From Sideroxydans sp. (GTDB lineage Bacteria > Pseudomonadota > Gammaproteobacteria > Burkholderiales > Gallionellaceae): a DNA stretch of 7,351 nt. Positions within the stretch are counted from its first letter, which is position 1. Each line of letters starts with the position of its first letter. Below the pieces are notes generated by a model, which had not been told where the DNA came from, ran no database searches, and saw only the letters and a program-made list of their open reading frames with translations. The stretch spans positions 1-7,351 of the forward strand of contig JAVBYP010000219.1 in the NCBI GenBank assembly GCA_030823965.1. Direction: 5' to 3'. A program made the translations under genes and the position numbers. Shown one piece after another: positions 5,878-7,351 of the stretch.

Positions 5878-6390
5878 GTGCAGAATTTAATTTCGACGGT
5901 GGAGAGCAAGCAGCGCGGCATCAGTCTCATAGAGCTCATCATCTTCATCGTAATCATCAGTATTGCGCTCACCGGCATCCTGCTGGTGATGAATCAAGTG
6001 ACTAGACACAGCGCAGATCCATTGATACGCAAGCAGGCAATCGCGGCAGCGGAATCGCTCTTGGAAGAGATCGAGTTGCAGGATTTCAGCATGCCTTCAG
6101 GAGTGGTTGCTACTTCGGGAACAGTTGATGCATCAAATCGGACGGCGGGTTATCACATCATCAGTGATTACCACAACGGCGACTTCACGGATGGTTCTGG
6201 GAATGGCGGCATCGCCTCGATCAATGGCTCGACGATTTTGGCTAACTATAGTGCGAGCGTGAATGTGCAGTCGCCGCTTCCGGCAGATTGGAACGGGGTC
6301 TTGGCGGCGAGCGCGGCATTAATCACGGTGACGGTGACCGACCCGCAGGGCACGCCAATTAGCATCTCTGGTTATAGGATGGCTTACTGA
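5878..6390 (+). CDS. mshD: MSHA minor prepilin MshD
   Basis: Minor pilin related to type II secretion pseudopilins. Start GTG 5878 is chosen for the perfect AAGGAGG 7 nt upstream and because it leaves a normal 14-residue leader; the product is then 170 residues. Longer in-frame starts exist at GTG 5872, ATG 5734, ATG 5653 and GTG 5647. The cleavage site is RG|ISLIEL, with Ile rather than Phe at mature +1 and Glu at +5, followed by the helix IIFIVIISIALTGILLVM. Residues 47-70, DPLIRKQAIAAAESLLEEIE plus LQDF, are the MshD hallmark (DPxIRxQAxAxAExxLEEI). The C-terminal part is a Gly/Ser/Asn-rich beta domain without cysteines. The TGA stop overlaps the mshO ATG by one base, so the two are likely co-translated. 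Confidence 0.87.
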   Translation: MQNLISTVESKQRGISLIELIIFIVIISIALTGILLVMNQVTRHSADPLIRKQAIAAAESLLEEIELQDFSMPSGVVATSGTVDASNRTAGYHIISDYHNGDFTDGSGNGGIASINGSTILANYSASVNVQSPLPADWNGVLAASAALITVTVTDPQGTPISISGYRMAY

Positions 6391-7238
6391 TGCGCGCACA
6401 ATGCAGACAATCCGGTTTCACCTTGGTTGAAATGATCATTGTGATTGTCATCACCGGCATCATCGGCGGTATCGTGGCGATGTTCATCAAAGCACCGGTG
6501 CAGGGCTATGTGGATAGTGCGCGCCGTGCCGAGCTCACGGATATCGCCGATACCGCTGTGCGCCGTATGGCCCGTGATGTGCGTACTGCGGTTCCGAATA
6601 GTGTGCGAGTGCCCAATCAGACCGGTTGTGACGCAGTCGCACCTCCTTGCTATATCGAGTATCTTCAAGCCATAGATGGCGGGGCTTACAGTGTCGATTT
6701 TCCCAATGATCCGCTGACCTTTGACAACACTGATACGACCTTTGATGTATTGAATGGTCCTGCAGGTATTGCGCTTGTGGGCGGTGATTTTGTCGTGATC
6801 GGAAGTACTCAATCCGATGGCAGTGTCGTGTATGACCGACTCGGTTTGCGAGAGGTGGATACCTATGTGGCGCCGTTGGTGACCTTGAAGCAGGGGTTGG
6901 CGGCTGGCAGGGAAACCCCGACGCGTCGTTTTGATGTGGTTGATTCCGCGCAGGGAGCTGTGACTTATATGTGCGAAACGGTAGGTACGGATGCGAATGG
7001 AACGGGGACTGGTGTGTTGCGGAGATATTCTGGATACTGGAACTTTGCAGTTAATCGTACGTCTTGGACGCAACCGGCTGGAAATGGTGCGGTGCTAGCC
7101 AATAATGTCAGTGCCTGCCAGCTTACCTATGACATCGCTAACCAAAGATTCGGCTTGCTTGCCATCAATCTGACAATCAGTCGAGAAAACGAATCGGTCA
7201 CCTTATACAACGAAATTCATGTGAACAACGCGCCATGA
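6390..7238 (+). CDS. mshO: MSHA minor prepilin MshO
   Basis: Larger minor pilin of 282 residues, comparable to GspJ/PilW-type subunits and probably part of the tip complex. The leader MRAQCRQSG is cut before FTLVEM (Glu at +5); the helix IIVIVITGIIGGIVAMFIK leads into APVQGYVDSARRAELTDIAD and TAVRRMARDVRTAVPNSVR, a run strongly characteristic of MshO. The globular domain has four cysteines, two of them in TGCDAVAPPC, suggesting a local disulfide loop, and ends in repeated beta-strand patterns. The ATG overlaps the mshD stop as TGATG with only a weak GGA upstream, so translational coupling is likely. The TGA overlaps the mshP start as ATGA. A long open frame on the opposite strand is a shadow. 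Confidence 0.9.
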   Translation: MRAQCRQSGFTLVEMIIVIVITGIIGGIVAMFIKAPVQGYVDSARRAELTDIADTAVRRMARDVRTAVPNSVRVPNQTGCDAVAPPCYIEYLQAIDGGAYSVDFPNDPLTFDNTDTTFDVLNGPAGIALVGGDFVVIGSTQSDGSVVYDRLGLREVDTYVAPLVTLKQGLAAGRETPTRRFDVVDSAQGAVTYMCETVGTDANGTGTGVLRRYSGYWNFAVNRTSWTQPAGNGAVLANNVSACQLTYDIANQRFGLLAINLTISRENESVTLYNEIHVNNAP

Positions 7239-7351
7239 GGAAACTGCAAGCAGGCTTCAGCATCATCACTGCCATCTTCTTGTTGGTGGTGCTGTCTTTC
7301 TTGGGTGTCGCGATGGTCTCGTTCTCCACCTCGCAACATCAAAGTTCGGCG
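7235..7351 (+). CDS. mshP: MSHA minor pilin MshP, N-terminal part (cut by window end)
   Basis: Only the first 39 codons are present. The ATG overlaps the mshO stop by 4 nt (ATGA), and no separate ribosome site is seen, so coupling is likely. The leader MRKLQAG precedes FSIITAIFLLVVLSFLGVAM, the conserved start of MshP proteins (GFSIITAIFLLVVL). Mature position 5 is Thr instead of the Glu found in the other pilins here, as in GspK/PilX-type subunits that sit at the tip, where no neighbour needs the Glu contact. Identification rests on this short conserved stretch and gene order. Confidence 0.85.
   Translation, partial: MRKLQAGFSIITAIFLLVVLSFLGVAMVSFSTSQHQSSA

Noticed and set aside
5604..5978. 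124-residue minus-strand frame across the mshC-mshD gap
   Set aside because: Considered as a candidate for the ambiguous stretch, but the product is a Met/Ser/Leu/Phe-rich low-sense sequence and it covers the conserved mshD N-terminus on the other strand.
6384..7073. 229-residue open frame on the minus strand
   Set aside because: It lies wholly opposite mshO, which has clear family motifs; the minus product is a His/Arg/Thr/Ile-rich sequence with no domain and no ribosome site that I can support.

Overview
The window is a slice of a chromosomal MSHA-type (mannose-sensitive haemagglutinin, type IVa) pilus biogenesis locus, all on the + strand. The recognisable order is mshE – mshG – a pilin-like gene – a four-helix membrane-protein gene – mshA – mshC – mshD – mshO – mshP (cut by the window end). 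This matches the Vibrio/Shewanella order, except that two other genes sit where mshF and mshB normally lie. Base composition looks moderate. The MshO and MshD sequences resemble those I associate with betaproteobacterial MSHA loci (Gallionella/Rhodocyclales-like), so a betaproteobacterium is my best guess. This is inference; no rRNA or other marker is present.

Region by region: 1-159 is a leader with no gene I can name. 160-4296 is a tightly packed block with 1-4 nt overlaps or gaps of a few nt: the assembly ATPase MshE (with an N-terminal MshEN c-di-GMP-binding type domain), the inner-membrane platform MshG, a class III pilin-like protein, and an unrecognised 207-residue membrane protein made of two copies of one module. 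4297-4487 is the leader of mshA. mshA (4488-4910) encodes the major pilin and is followed by a strong intrinsic terminator (4996-5024). A probable new promoter (extended -10, 5041-5049) then starts the minor-pilin block mshC, mshD, mshO and mshP, whose starts often overlap the preceding stop. Between mshC and mshD lie about 220 nt carrying two overlapping short reading frames that standard annotation would skip or fuse to mshD.

How it fits together: MshE hydrolyses ATP, probably tuned by c-di-GMP, and drives MshG, which extracts processed pilins from the inner membrane. MshA forms the shaft. The pilin-like protein and MshC, MshD, MshO and MshP are candidate minor pilins that would prime or cap the fibre. 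The prepilin peptidase, secretin (MshL), retraction ATPase and MshI/J/K/M/N parts are not in this window.

The points most worth a second look are the duplicated four-helix protein, the small-ORF region before mshD, conflicting start signals for two pilin-like genes, and an alternative RNA pairing that competes with the mshA terminator.
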